The notes: generated by a model not told the origin, from the sequence alone. Counted from the first letter of the stretch, positions 18,211-27,635 are shown. The stretch is 55,875 bases of DNA from Desulfovulcanus ferrireducens (GCF_018704065.1 NZ_JAGUQP010000020.1:1-55875); one strand, 5' to 3'. Made by a program: numbers and translations.

Positions 18211-18337
18211 TTTATCCTCCGTTAAGTTTTTTTTGCGCTTCCTACAAAGTGTTGGCTGAAAGTGCAAGTTTTGTATCTTGTATCTGAAGATTCCGTTCCA
18301 TTAACGTTTCTTAATTACTCAACGATTTTATATAAAC

Positions 18338-19606
18338 TCAGAATCCGGAACTTTTAATTCTTAGCAGGTCTCGGACCTGAACTATTTGCACGGATGTATT
18401 CCTTATCTTTTCCCACTCCTGGAGGGCTTTTAATGTTTGAGCATAGGGATGACCTATGGCTATGGCCGTACCTTTTCTTAAGGCGATGTTCTCAGCCTTT
18501 TGTAATTGAAATAAAATAGCCTTTTCTTCTTGAACATTATCCAGAAAGACGTGACGCTGTAAATAGGGGATATTTTTTTCTCTGGCCAGGATTTTGGCTA
18601 CGCTTTTGGAAGTTGTCAGGCTGTCTACGAAAAAAAGTCCTTTTTTCTTGATTTCATCGAAGAGCACACCCATGCTTTCTTTGTCACTGGTAAAGCGAGA
18701 CCCCATATGGTTATTTATACCTACTGCGCCATGAACCTGTTGTAGATCATCGATAAAAGTTGATTTTATTTGCACGGGCCCTAGATGTACAAACAACGCG
18801 CCTGGTCCTGGATTTGCCCGATCAGGATATCCATTCGGCTCCATGGGTAGGTGAAGCATGACTTCAATTTGCAACCTTTTTGCCAGAGAACATACTTCTT
18901 TGGTCCTGGTATTATAAGGTAGCACTGAAAACGTGATAGGAAAGTCAAGGTTGGCCAGACTCTGGGCATAATGGACGCTTTCTCCCAGATCATCAATAAT
19001 GATGGCTAAATAACCGATTTTTTCACCGGGAGAAGGATGAAAGGGCTCAATTTCTATATTTAGAATATGTGTTTTTTGACCATCTATGACAATGGCCCAT
19101 TGGTGGCGATTTTGTGATATCAGCCTGGTATTACCAACAAAGTCATTCAAGTTTTTTTGTAATCTTTTAAAAAAGATAGAACTTTTTACAGGGAGATAGA
19201 CAGATATATTTTGAAAATGAAACGGGCTGCCGTGAAAATATCTGGTTTCAATATTTTTATGTTCAAGCTTAGCCCCTTGTTTGGACCAGGTAACAATGGT
19301 CTGCAAAATAGCCAGGTCTGCCTGACGGACTTTTGCATCATATTCCTGGCCGATTTTTTCTTCATAGACATACGGTTTCTTTTTTGCCGGAGAGAAGGGT
19401 TTGGGAGTCTTATATGGAGAACTGGATTTTGTGCTTTTTTTGATTTGGGTGGAATGGCGGGTGGTTTTGTGTTTTGGGGGCAGCAGAAGAACAGTAACCA
19501 GAGCAACAAAAGTTAAGCCCACGATGGAAATAAGTAAAAAATTTTTGAACTTGTTGGATTTATTTTTTTTGCGCGAGGATTTTTTTTTAGATGACTTGGC
19601 TGGCAT
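18338..19606 (-). CDS. Divergent polysaccharide deacetylase (YibQ-like)
   Basis: 422 residues. A lysine/serine-rich cytoplasmic start and one membrane segment (about 24-45) are followed by a proline/lysine-rich linker. The C-terminal domain (about 200-420) belongs to the divergent polysaccharide deacetylase family: LAIIIDDLGES, ITFSVLPY, EVMLHLPMEP, GINNHMGSRFTSD, FFVDSLTTSKS and AIAIGHPYAQTL. These retain family Asp and His residues. It is probably an inner-membrane-anchored periplasmic hydrolase acting on cell-wall or surface glycan. In enterobacteria yibQ also lies beside envC, as here, which supports a cell-separation or envelope role. Substrate unproven. Confidence 0.88.
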   Translation of the reverse strand: MPAKSSKKKSSRKKNKSNKFKNFLLISIVGLTFVALVTVLLLPPKHKTTRHSTQIKKSTKSSSPYKTPKPFSPAKKKPYVYEEKIGQEYDAKVRQADLAILQTIVTWSKQGAKLEHKNIETRYFHGSPFHFQNISVYLPVKSSIFFKRLQKNLNDFVGNTRLISQNRHQWAIVIDGQKTHILNIEIEPFHPSPGEKIGYLAIIIDDLGESVHYAQSLANLDFPITFSVLPYNTRTKEVCSLAKRLQIEVMLHLPMEPNGYPDRANPGPGALFVHLGPVQIKSTFIDDLQQVHGAVGINNHMGSRFTSDKESMGVLFDEIKKKGLFFVDSLTTSKSVAKILAREKNIPYLQRHVFLDNVQEEKAILFQLQKAENIALRKGTAIAIGHPYAQTLKALQEWEKIRNTSVQIVQVRDLLRIKSSGF

Positions 19607-19633
19607 TGTATAAGCTTTAAGTTCAAAGGTAAT

Positions 19634-19678
19634 TGCTGAAAGCTGAAAGGATACAATGCTTCCTTCCAGCTTTCAGCT
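19634..19678 (-). repeat. Inverted repeat between ctpA and the deacetylase gene
   Basis: GCTGAAAGCTG and CAGCTTTCAGC face each other across about 22 bases, within a GCTGAAAG-type short repeat. On the operon mRNA it can fold into a hairpin; there is no T tract, so it is more likely an mRNA stability element or a relic of short repeats than a terminator. Confidence 0.6.
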
Positions 19679-19705
19679 TAGGGCGTCTTTTTCACGCTTT
19701 AATAT

Positions 19706-20989
19706 TTATTTGGTTTTTAAAGCCTTTATAGTAGGCAGAGTCTTGACAAGTTCGAGAGCCATACGCAGTTGATTGTCTTTTTCCAACATTTCCTTAGCTT
19801 TTAGTTTCTCTCTCTTTTCTTTTTCTTTATCATTTTTCTTATCAGGATTTTCCAGGTGTTTGGTCAGGTTTTCTTCTCTGAATGCATGGTTATTGGTATC
19901 TTTTGGGCGAGGTGGTTCAAAGGGGATATTCAGGTCCGGTTCAACGCCTTCGGCCTGAATGGACCGACCTTTGGGAGTGTAATAGAGAGCGACAGTCAAC
20001 TTAATGGCGGAACCATCAGATAAAGGAATAATAGTTTGTACCGACCCCTTGCCAAAGGTCTTTTCTCCCAGAAGTAAAGCTCTTTTCTGATCTTTTAGGG
20101 CTCCGGCCACAATCTCAGATGCAGAAGCAGAACCAGCATTGATGAGCACAATCAAAGGACAGGTAACATCATCTTTTTGTTTGTGGGCAAAATATTCTTT
20201 TCTGCTCTCTTTATTTCGCCCCTGGGTGTAGACAATTAACCCGTCTGATAAAAAGAGATCAGATACAGACACAGCTTGATCCAACAACCCTCCAGGATTG
20301 TTGCGGAGATCTAAAATAATACCCTTTAAGTTCTGTTTTGTTGTATATTTTTGAATCTCTTTTTTTAGTTCTTTTGTAGTGTTGGCCTTAAAGTCAATGA
20401 TGCGTAAATAGAGATAACCTGGTTCCAATTCTTTGCTTTTAACCGAGTGAATGGGAATGGTATCGCGAATGATCTTGACCTTGACAGGTTTTTGCGCGTC
20501 TTTGTGCAAAATCGTCAGTTCTACAGGTTCTCCTTTGGGGCCACGGATTTTGTTCACTGCTTCTGTCAGGGTTATGCCTTGAGTTGATTCTCCATTAATT
20601 TCCAGAATAAGATCGCCAGCTTTTAGGCCGGCCTTATAGGCAGGTGTATCTTCAATGGGAGCAATAACCATTAATTTTTTATCTTTCATACCAATGTGGA
20701 TACCTATTCCGCCAAACTCGCCAGAAAACTCTTCCTGCATGAGCTTGAATTCATCTAAATCTATGTAGGATGAGTGCGGGTCCAATTCCTGAAGCATCCC
20801 CTGAATGGCGCCTTTGATTAGCTCCTGACGATCCTTTTTCTGGACATAATTTTGTTCAATGAGGTGCAGAACCTGACTGAAACGTTTTAGAGCTTCATAA
20901 TTACTGCTATTTTTTGCTAAGCTGGAACCTGGAGTAAGACTAAAAAGAACCAAAAGAACTATAGTTCCCAGGATGTGACCCAAACGCAT
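19706..20989 (-). CDS. Carboxy-terminal processing protease (S41, CtpA-type)
   Basis: 427 residues from ATG 20989 (GGAGGAAATT upstream); an earlier start at 21028 would add 13 residues before the signal peptide. Signal peptide about 1-25 (LGHILGTIVLLVLFSL ... SLA). The PDZ domain (about 90-170) has GGIGIHIG and AYKAGLKAGDLILEINGE. The S41 core has the nucleophile Ser in NAGSASASE and the Lys base in GEKTFGKGSVQ. The C-terminal tail is a very charged Lys/Glu stretch. It is a periplasmic processing or quality-control protease. The neighbours EnvC and YibQ suggest work on cell-wall hydrolase control. Confidence 0.94.
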   Translation of the reverse strand: MRLGHILGTIVLLVLFSLTPGSSLAKNSSNYEALKRFSQVLHLIEQNYVQKKDRQELIKGAIQGMLQELDPHSSYIDLDEFKLMQEEFSGEFGGIGIHIGMKDKKLMVIAPIEDTPAYKAGLKAGDLILEINGESTQGITLTEAVNKIRGPKGEPVELTILHKDAQKPVKVKIIRDTIPIHSVKSKELEPGYLYLRIIDFKANTTKELKKEIQKYTTKQNLKGIILDLRNNPGGLLDQAVSVSDLFLSDGLIVYTQGRNKESRKEYFAHKQKDDVTCPLIVLINAGSASASEIVAGALKDQKRALLLGEKTFGKGSVQTIIPLSDGSAIKLTVALYYTPKGRSIQAEGVEPDLNIPFEPPRPKDTNNHAFREENLTKHLENPDKKNDKEKEKREKLKAKEMLEKDNQLRMALELVKTLPTIKALKTK

Positions 20990-21197
20990 AATTTCCTCCG
21001 TTTTCATAAAGTTAGTCACAATGTTCAATGTTACAAAGCATAGGGTATAAAATTTAAGGAATAAGACTCATGGTCTAAGGCTTAAGATAGTAGAATATAA
21101 AATTTTAAAAGCGTTTGAGGGTGAAGTGCTGCGCCAATCCTCCAAGTTTTAAACTCAAATTCCTTAACTTCCCCCTTCATACCTTTCACCGCTCTGT

Positions 21198-22355
21198 TCA
21201 GCCGAGCCAATACAAAGGGTTAATCGGTTTTTGGCCAAAACGCAATTCAAAATAAAGTCCGCTCTCTTTGAGTTGCGGATAGAAACCACAGACTCCTATA
21301 GGCTCCCCTTTTTCTACCTCTTGGCCGAGCTGGACAAACGTTTTGGCCAGAAACGCATACAAACTATAATAGTTTCGACCATGAAAAATAATGACCACTT
21401 TGCCAAATCCGCGTAAAGTATCGTTATGGACAACTTTGCCCCAGGAAACAGACTTGATGGTGGTGTTGGGGGGCAGGGCCAGGCTGATCCCCCTTTGTGG
21501 TGGTCTGGCAGATAGATTGAATCGTTTTTTTATTTTGCCTTTGGCCGGCCAAGGCAAATAGCCTTTAAGTCGGGCAAAATCTCTGGTGGTGAGAACTTTT
21601 AACTTGTAATTAAGAGAGTGAATTGTAGATAGAATTTCCTGGATTCTTTCCTCTTGGGCCAGTCTTCGGGCTCTGATTTCCTGAACTCTTTGCAGATAAG
21701 TTAATTTTTCTTTTAGCAGTTTGTCTTTTGTGTGATTGATTTTTTTTACCTGTACCAAAGCCCTTTCTTTTACTTCCTGGAGTTGGGCTAACCTGGCAGA
21801 AATTTGATTTGACTGTGATTTGAGTTTGGCAAATGTGGACCGAGCATGGGTATAGAGATTTTTTAGCCACACAATATACCGGTCTGCCTCAGCCCAATTT
21901 TGGAGCTGACCAAGATTTGGGGTCAGGTTTTGCAGGTAAATGGGCCATAAAGTAAACAGAATTTGATTAAGTCTTTTTTGGGTCTTTTTTTGCCTCGTAA
22001 TTAGATGTTGGTATTCTTTTAAAATCGAGGCCTCTTTGGTTTTTATGCTTGAAAGCTCTTGTTCCTGGGTCATTAACTGTTGGGTAATATTTTGTACTCT
22101 AGCCTCGATTTTGGCCAGTTGTGTATACAAACTTTTTTCTTTTTTTGATAATTTTTTAATGATTTGTTTTTCATTGCGTAAGGTTTGTTTGTTTTTTTGG
22201 ATTTTTAGCTTCAAGGCTCCTGGCTCAAGACTGAACCCCAGGTTAGGTGAAAGTAGGAAATAAAGAGATAAAAAATAGATTATGAAGGGTGAAAGTCTGG
22301 TGTGTAGTTTATAACAGGTTGTCATTTTGACTAAAAACTGTTTTGTGGTAAGCAT
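21198..22355 (-). CDS. envC: EnvC-like murein hydrolase activator
   Basis: 385 residues. Signal segment in about the first 43 residues (LSPFIIYFLSLYFLLSP), then a long coiled coil to about 255 and a C-terminal M23/LytM-type domain (about 275-385). The domain keeps the fold (GISLALPPNTTIKSVSWGKV, LGQEVEKGEPIGVCG, LYFELRFGQKPINPLYWL), but the peptidase His of YAHL is Phe (YAFL), so metal binding is lost. That is the hallmark of EnvC, which activates amidases during cell division rather than cutting itself. The start is uncertain: neither ATG 22355 nor ATG 22325 has a good ribosome site. It probably heads the minus-strand operon. Confidence 0.88.
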   Translation of the reverse strand: MLTTKQFLVKMTTCYKLHTRLSPFIIYFLSLYFLLSPNLGFSLEPGALKLKIQKNKQTLRNEKQIIKKLSKKEKSLYTQLAKIEARVQNITQQLMTQEQELSSIKTKEASILKEYQHLITRQKKTQKRLNQILFTLWPIYLQNLTPNLGQLQNWAEADRYIVWLKNLYTHARSTFAKLKSQSNQISARLAQLQEVKERALVQVKKINHTKDKLLKEKLTYLQRVQEIRARRLAQEERIQEILSTIHSLNYKLKVLTTRDFARLKGYLPWPAKGKIKKRFNLSARPPQRGISLALPPNTTIKSVSWGKVVHNDTLRGFGKVVIIFHGRNYYSLYAFLAKTFVQLGQEVEKGEPIGVCGFYPQLKESGLYFELRFGQKPINPLYWLG

Positions 22356-23103
22356 ATAATTATCTGAAATTATTAAAAATATTTGCCGTGTACATCTCAG
22401 GCAGCAAAAAGTGTTCGCTCCCCGTCAGTTCATCAGTAAGAGTAATTTCTTAATTTTTTCCAACCTTGGCCTAGATACTGGAAATAACCTTAATATTCAA
22501 GCTGCATACATCCTTTATCGGTAGGAGCCTCGGGGGATCCAAAAAATGTGGTTGTTATGATACGATTTGACGAAGTTTTTGCTCTAAAGTAATTGGCTAA
22601 TTTTCTTGGCTATTTATGGGATTGGAATATTTTCAACTCGAGCAAAGACACTTGTTGTTCGTTAATCAATTAAGGAAAGCTTTGCTCGGCTAGGCCTTTT
22701 AAATGGTCTGTTACCAGACAGTCTATGGGGTACTATCCGATCGCTGCACTTTGGTTGAGTAGGTGAGTGGTTGAGTAGGTAGGATGGTAAAAGGAAAAGG
22801 CTATCGGCTATCCTTGTAACCTCAATGTCATTTTGAGACTTACTAAATAAGTGCCCTTACTAGTACTTGAAGAATAAAATATTTTCAAAGCCACGGAGTA
22901 GTTTTCTGTCTCTCTGCTTCAGCTTAATCAAGAAAAACATCAATTCTCGTTGCAAGCAGAATGTAATAAACGATGAATAATCCTGGATAAATGCATCAAA
23001 AATCTATAATGTTGGCTACCTTTGAATGTAGGATTTACTTTGAGGGGTAAAGCATAATTAGAAAAATTTGGCCGTTAGATTTTTGTCTTTGGAGGAGATA
23101 TTT
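22356..23103. other. Long intergenic region between divergent operons
   Basis: About 750 bases between envC (minus) and the hybrid kinase (plus). No convincing gene in six frames. It contains a partial copy of dispersed repeat family 1 at 22728-22790. The rest is AT-rich and presumably carries both promoters. Confidence 0.6.
22728..22790 (+). repeat. Dispersed repeat family 1, partial copy c
   Basis: TATCCGATCGCTGCACTTTGG followed by GTTGAGTAGGTGAGTGG matches the edge of copies a (16714-16960) and b (43231-43504). Only the GTTGAGTAG-type end is present; the inner 180 bases are missing. Confidence 0.8.
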
Positions 23104-25788
23104 ATGAATAGTAATTTGGGCAGAAAGTTAGAAAATAAGGCTGTCCAAAATGCCAATTTGAGGCAGATCGTCAAACGAATTGACGATCTGCCTGTTGTTC
23201 CGGCTGTAGCAATCCAGGCTTTGAAACTCTCTCTTCAAGATGATGTTGACCTTAAAAAGCTTGGACAGGTTGTTGAAACAGATGCTGTTTTAACCGCCAA
23301 AATCTTGAAGCTAGTCAATAAGGCTTCCATGGGATTGAGTCAAAAAAAGGTGATTTCAGTTCAACAGGCAATTAATCTGATTGGCTTGAATGCCTTGCGC
23401 AGTGCCCTGTTAGGAGTAATGATCAAGGAATATTTAGTTGGAGATGATAAGATTGTTTCTAAAAATTATAAAGAATTATGGGCGCATAATTTGTTATGTG
23501 CCATTTTGGCCCAGGAAATTGCACAAAAAACGTATCCTGAGTTGAAAAACACCTCCTTTGTGGCTGGACTACTTCACGACATGGGTAAGTCAGTCATTAT
23601 GGATGTCTTTCCGGAGAAATATGAGCAGATAAAAGAGAGTCAAGATAAACTTAAGATATCCCAGTTTGAAGCCGAACAAAAGCTCTTGGGAACCAACCAT
23701 TCTTTGGTAGGAAAGATTTTGGCCAAGAATTGGAAACTTCCTGAAGAATTCATTGATTGTATATGGTTTCATCATCAGCCAATAGATTCTATCCAATGCC
23801 TGGAGGCAGGAAAGGAGCTCATTTATATTGTAATTATGGCTGATATCCTGGCCCATGAGATTTTTTGTGATCAATCTCTAAGTCGGGATACTGCGATTTG
23901 TCTTGATAAGTTAAAGAAAATTTTACGTTTAAATGACCAGGAAATTGAACAAATTAAATTAGAAGGGGCCAAGACTTATTCTGAAAAGGCAGGTCTTTTT
24001 TCTTTAGATAGTGATTTTTACAAAATTTTTCATGAAATTATCCAACGTGCCAATAAAAAATTGTCAGAAATGGCCTTGGAGGTGGAACATAAAAATGTTC
24101 AGCTTGCCCGGACCAATAAAATCCTTCAACTTGCCCACAATCTGAGTCTCAATCTGACTTCTGTCCTGACGTTGCAGGAGTTGTTTCAGGGAGTGGTTAA
24201 GGCTTTTCAATGTGTTCCGGATATTCAGGTAGGGATAATTTATATAATCGATTTGGATACCAGGGAGTTAGAAGGACAGATATGGTTAGATTCGCATCGT
24301 ACAAGAAATTTACTCTGTTTTTTAGATAAAGAAGGGATACCGGTCTGGGAACATGATGACCAGAGCATACCCGAGGAGTTAAAAAGAGCCATTTGTATGT
24401 ATAAAGCCCGCTCCGGTAGTGATGTCTCAAAAGTTAGCTATGATTTCTCTCCTCCGTTTCATATATTCAATTTTTGCACTAAAAAAAGTTTGATTGGAGA
24501 ACTATGTTTAGTTTTTAAAAAGGGCCTGAATGAACTCTATTCGCGCGAAAAGTTAATCTTTAATCAAGTCTCTAATCTCATTGCTTCAACTTTGGAAAGG
24601 ATTTTTATCTATGAAAAGCTGGAAAAGCGCTCTGAAGAATTAAGTCAGGCCTTGTGGCGGAATCAACAGATAAACTTACAATTACTGCAAACTGAGCGAT
24701 TGGCTGCAGTTGGTCAATTGGCAGCTGGAGCAGCCCATGAGATCAACAACCCTCTGGCAATAATTTCTGCCAGGGCTCAACTTTTACAGTTTAAAGAAAC
24801 TGACGCCAAGAAAAAGAAAGAGTTGGCTCTTATAACAGAACAAATTGAGAGAATAAGCCGTATTTTGTCCAGCTTAATGGATTTTGCTCGCCCAAGTCCG
24901 CCTAAGTTGACAGATGTAAATCTGCATGAGATTTTGGATAAAGTTTTAGAATTCGTTAGTAATGGGCTAAAAAAGCATAATATATCTATTATTAAGAATT
25001 ATGATAAGAATTTGCCAGTAATCAAAGCTGATCCTGCCCAGTTGGAGCAGGTTTTTTTGAATTTATGTATCAATGCACAGCATGCTATGGAGAAATCTGG
25101 GGGTAACTTGACTCTGGTTACCGAACATTCAGAAGACGGGCAAAATGTAATCATTAAAATCATAGACCAAGGAGAAGGAATTCCTAAAGAAAACTTAAAT
25201 AAAATTTTCGATCCTTTTTTTACGACCAAGGAGGAGGGAAAAGGGACAGGGCTTGGGTTGTCTACTTCATTTGGAATTATCAACAATCATTTTGGAACTA
25301 TAAGAATTGATAGTGAAGTGGGTAAAGGGACTACAATTACCATCGAATTACCGGTCAATATTGAGAGTTTGAGACCTGTCGATCAGGATATTTTGGATGC
25401 AAAATTAAAGGCTGTTGGAGGAGTCAAACCTAAAGTTTTGGTTGTCGATGACGAGGAGCATATTCGAGACATCCTCAAGGAGACTTTAGAGGGCGAGAAT
25501 ATGCTTGTGGATACAGCCGACAACGGCCAGGAAGGTTTAGAAAAATTGTTGACAGAGAAGTATGATCTCCTTCTTTTAGATATAAGGATGCCTTTGCGGG
25601 ACGGGTTGTCGTTGCTGCGGGAAATAAAAAAGCGAGACAAGTCTTTACCAGTTATAGTCATAACAGGTATGGCTACTCATGAAGAGATGGAAGAGGCGCT
25701 TGCTCATGGTTCCTGTAAATGTATACGAAAACCTTTTCATATCAAAACACTTTTAGAGGAGATTCATAAGTCTCTAACCGGAGAGTAA
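23104..25788 (+). CDS. HDOD-histidine kinase-receiver hybrid sensor
   Basis: 894 residues from ATG 23104 (GGAGGAGA upstream). HDOD domain about 18-230: LPVVPAVAIQAL, then H158-D159 in GLLHDMGKS. A GAF-like region lies about 345-500, with a short coiled coil to 530. HisKA has phospho-acceptor H545 (AHEINNPL). The HATPase has QVFLNLCINAQHAM, DQGEGIP, FDPFFTTK and GTGLGLS. The C-terminal receiver has D782/D783 and phosphoacceptor D826 (LLLLDIRMP). No membrane segment, so it is a cytoplasmic sensor. HDOD proteins often regulate motility or c-di-GMP networks. It overlaps the MinD-like gene by one base, suggesting one pathway. Confidence 0.93.
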   Translation: MNSNLGRKLENKAVQNANLRQIVKRIDDLPVVPAVAIQALKLSLQDDVDLKKLGQVVETDAVLTAKILKLVNKASMGLSQKKVISVQQAINLIGLNALRSALLGVMIKEYLVGDDKIVSKNYKELWAHNLLCAILAQEIAQKTYPELKNTSFVAGLLHDMGKSVIMDVFPEKYEQIKESQDKLKISQFEAEQKLLGTNHSLVGKILAKNWKLPEEFIDCIWFHHQPIDSIQCLEAGKELIYIVIMADILAHEIFCDQSLSRDTAICLDKLKKILRLNDQEIEQIKLEGAKTYSEKAGLFSLDSDFYKIFHEIIQRANKKLSEMALEVEHKNVQLARTNKILQLAHNLSLNLTSVLTLQELFQGVVKAFQCVPDIQVGIIYIIDLDTRELEGQIWLDSHRTRNLLCFLDKEGIPVWEHDDQSIPEELKRAICMYKARSGSDVSKVSYDFSPPFHIFNFCTKKSLIGELCLVFKKGLNELYSREKLIFNQVSNLIASTLERIFIYEKLEKRSEELSQALWRNQQINLQLLQTERLAAVGQLAAGAAHEINNPLAIISARAQLLQFKETDAKKKKELALITEQIERISRILSSLMDFARPSPPKLTDVNLHEILDKVLEFVSNGLKKHNISIIKNYDKNLPVIKADPAQLEQVFLNLCINAQHAMEKSGGNLTLVTEHSEDGQNVIIKIIDQGEGIPKENLNKIFDPFFTTKEEGKGTGLGLSTSFGIINNHFGTIRIDSEVGKGTTITIELPVNIESLRPVDQDILDAKLKAVGGVKPKVLVVDDEEHIRDILKETLEGENMLVDTADNGQEGLEKLLTEKYDLLLLDIRMPLRDGLSLLREIKKRDKSLPVIVITGMATHEEMEEALAHGSCKCIRKPFHIKTLLEEIHKSLTGE

Positions 25789-27146
25789 TGGCAGATTCTA
25801 AAACCAGGATTATTTCCATCGCCAGCGGAAAAGGAGGGGTGGGGAAAACCTCGTTGGCCCTCAATCTCTCTTGGGCTTTAGCTCACTTGGGTCACAAGGT
25901 ATGTCTTTTGGATGCTGACCTTGGCCTGGCCAACGTGGATGTTTTGCTTAAGATAACACCACGATTTACTTTGGAAGATGTAATCCTTAATAATTTACCC
26001 TTGTCCAAGGCTTTAAACAGCGTACATCCACGTTTGGATGTTATTTCAGGGGGCTCAGGGGTGGCGGCTTTGGCTGATTTGTCCAGAGAAAAACGCATCT
26101 ATCTGGTTGAGCAGTTTAAATCTCTACAGGACTATGATTTTATAATTTTAGATAATTCACCGGGAATTAATAGCCAGGTTATATCTTTTTGTCTTGCTTC
26201 CAAGGAAATAGTTGTTGTTATAACCCCTGAACCAACTTCTATTACTGATGCTTATGCTTTGACTAAGGTATTGAAAAGTAAGGGTTTGCAATTTCCACCT
26301 CTTCTGCTCTTTAATCGGGTAAGGCCAGATATTAACGTTTTAACTATTTTTGAAAAGTTAAATAATACCAGTAAAAAATTTTTAAATATTCCCCTGTTGT
26401 TTTTAGGAGAAGTAAGTGAGGATCAAATTTTTGCCCAGGCCATAAATGAAGGTCGTCCTATTCTGGAATTAGATAAGACAGGGGAGAGCTCACAAAGTAT
26501 TTTGGCCATTGCCAGACGGCTTGCTCAGAGACCTCGTTCCAGATTATTTCAAACAAAGCCAGAGGAGTTTTGGGAAAAGTCTGTTATAAATTATTTGTGT
26601 GAACAGGACCAAAGCATTGCGTCGGGCTGTAAATCAGAAAGTTTATCCATTCAAGACTCAGTAAAAAAGATTGAACTTTTAGTGCATGATTTGTCGAACC
26701 TTGATTCAGTTAGATTAGCTGAAGTTAATGACTTAAAAAGACGCCTCGCTGCAATTGAGGCCAAACTGAAAGATGTGATGAGCAAAATATCAGAGGGCGA
26801 GGATAAAAGTGGTCTTATTCCCATTGGCCTAATTTGCCCAGACTCCTATATGCGAGAGACATTGGAATATCTTCTGAAGGAGCAAGGATATTTAGGAATT
26901 AATTTAATGACCGAAAAAAATAAGGACATTAATCTCTATATAGCTTGTCTGCAACGCTATGAGCCAAAGATAATAAATCTTTTAAAAGAGTTAAAAAGTG
27001 TCCCCTGTATCTGGTTAGCTGAATTTTCGGAAGATATACCCTTTTGGGTTCAGGATTTAAATGTTGTGAAAGTCTTTAAAAAGCCTTTTGATGTACAAAA
27101 TATTTTTCAGGCCATGGTAGAAACTTTGCAAGGCAAGATTGTTTAG
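25788..27146 (+). CDS. MinD/FlhG-type ATPase with degenerate receiver-like tail
   Basis: 452 residues; ATG overlaps the preceding stop by one base (TAATG). The N-terminal 270 residues are a deviant-Walker P-loop ATPase: KGGVGKT at 15-21, LLDADLGLANVDVLL and IILDNSPGI. The pattern TLEDVILNNLPLSKAL and SGGSGVAAL is like FlhG/MinD. A coiled coil (about 285-335) leads to a 110-residue C-terminal domain (IPIGLICPDSYMRETLEYLL ... VVKVFKKPFDVQNIFQAMV) that looks like a receiver fold with the KPF end but no phosphoacceptor Asp. It likely positions flagella or a signalling complex under control of the upstream kinase. FlhG normally sits beside flhF; no flhF is here. Confidence 0.86.
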   Translation: MADSKTRIISIASGKGGVGKTSLALNLSWALAHLGHKVCLLDADLGLANVDVLLKITPRFTLEDVILNNLPLSKALNSVHPRLDVISGGSGVAALADLSREKRIYLVEQFKSLQDYDFIILDNSPGINSQVISFCLASKEIVVVITPEPTSITDAYALTKVLKSKGLQFPPLLLFNRVRPDINVLTIFEKLNNTSKKFLNIPLLFLGEVSEDQIFAQAINEGRPILELDKTGESSQSILAIARRLAQRPRSRLFQTKPEEFWEKSVINYLCEQDQSIASGCKSESLSIQDSVKKIELLVHDLSNLDSVRLAEVNDLKRRLAAIEAKLKDVMSKISEGEDKSGLIPIGLICPDSYMRETLEYLLKEQGYLGINLMTEKNKDINLYIACLQRYEPKIINLLKELKSVPCIWLAEFSEDIPFWVQDLNVVKVFKKPFDVQNIFQAMVETLQGKIV

Positions 27147-27194
27147 CTTCGAACTTGTACCTGAATTGAGCGATTTTTTTGCAGTTCAAACCTT

Positions 27195-27283
27195 GAGATT
27201 GTTTCGCTTCACTTTTTTTCGCTCGCAATGACAAATTTCGCCCCTGTCATTGCGAGGGCAGCGAAGCCGCCCGTGGCAATCTC
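27195..27283. repeat. Palindromic dispersed repeat (TCATTGCGAG type)
   Basis: Left arm GAGATTG...TCGCTCGCAATGACA and right arm TGTCATTGCGAG...GGCAATCTC form an imperfect 89-base palindrome. Elements with the core GTCATTGCGAG...GCGAAG are seen in many bacterial genomes as small non-coding palindromic repeats. It lies just after the MinD-like gene and could fold in mRNA. Confidence 0.82.
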
Positions 27284-27327
27284 ACCCATTTGGATGATAA
27301 TCTATGACTCAATATTATTGATTTATA

Positions 27328-27384
27328 GAGTCTGTGGCTCAACCCTATTTTGACTACCGATTAGAAATCCTGGTTTCTTGAAAG
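27328..27384 (+). repeat. Dispersed repeat family 2, copy
   Basis: GAGTCTGTGGCTCAACCC, TTTTGAC and AAATCCTGGTTTCTTGAA recur, more or less complete, at 16661-16708 (inverted), 46693-46736 and 55716-55732. The family is short and non-coding. In the 16.7-kb region it lies directly beside family 1. Confidence 0.7.
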
Positions 27385-27417
27385 CCTTGCAAAGGGCTGG
27401 GTAAACCATCTTAGCGA

Positions 27418-27546
27418 AGCTTGCGGATAAGCAGAGCATCGGGGTGACAAAGCTAAATATCTGGGACTATTTGCCATAACTATCGACAATAAAAAGACTG
27501 TTCATTTATCCCAAATGTACCATTATGCTCTGCCCGCAAGCAAGCT
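27418..27546. repeat. Possible small inverted-repeat element
   Basis: An imperfect inverted repeat (AGCTTGCGGATAAGCAGAGCAT at 27418 and ATGCTCTGCCCGCAAGCAAGCT at 27525) brackets 85 bases without coding capacity. It lies in the 490-base gap between the MinD-like gene and the methyltransferase. It could be a miniature element or a structured RNA. Nothing else is seen in this gap besides the two repeats upstream. Confidence 0.45.
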
Positions 27547-27635
27547 ATAGATGGGTCCAGGCATTTGCACCAGCTTGCAGGATTGAAAAAAAATTATGAA
27601 AAATTGTCCGCTGAGTAAGGTTTGGCCACAGGCTT

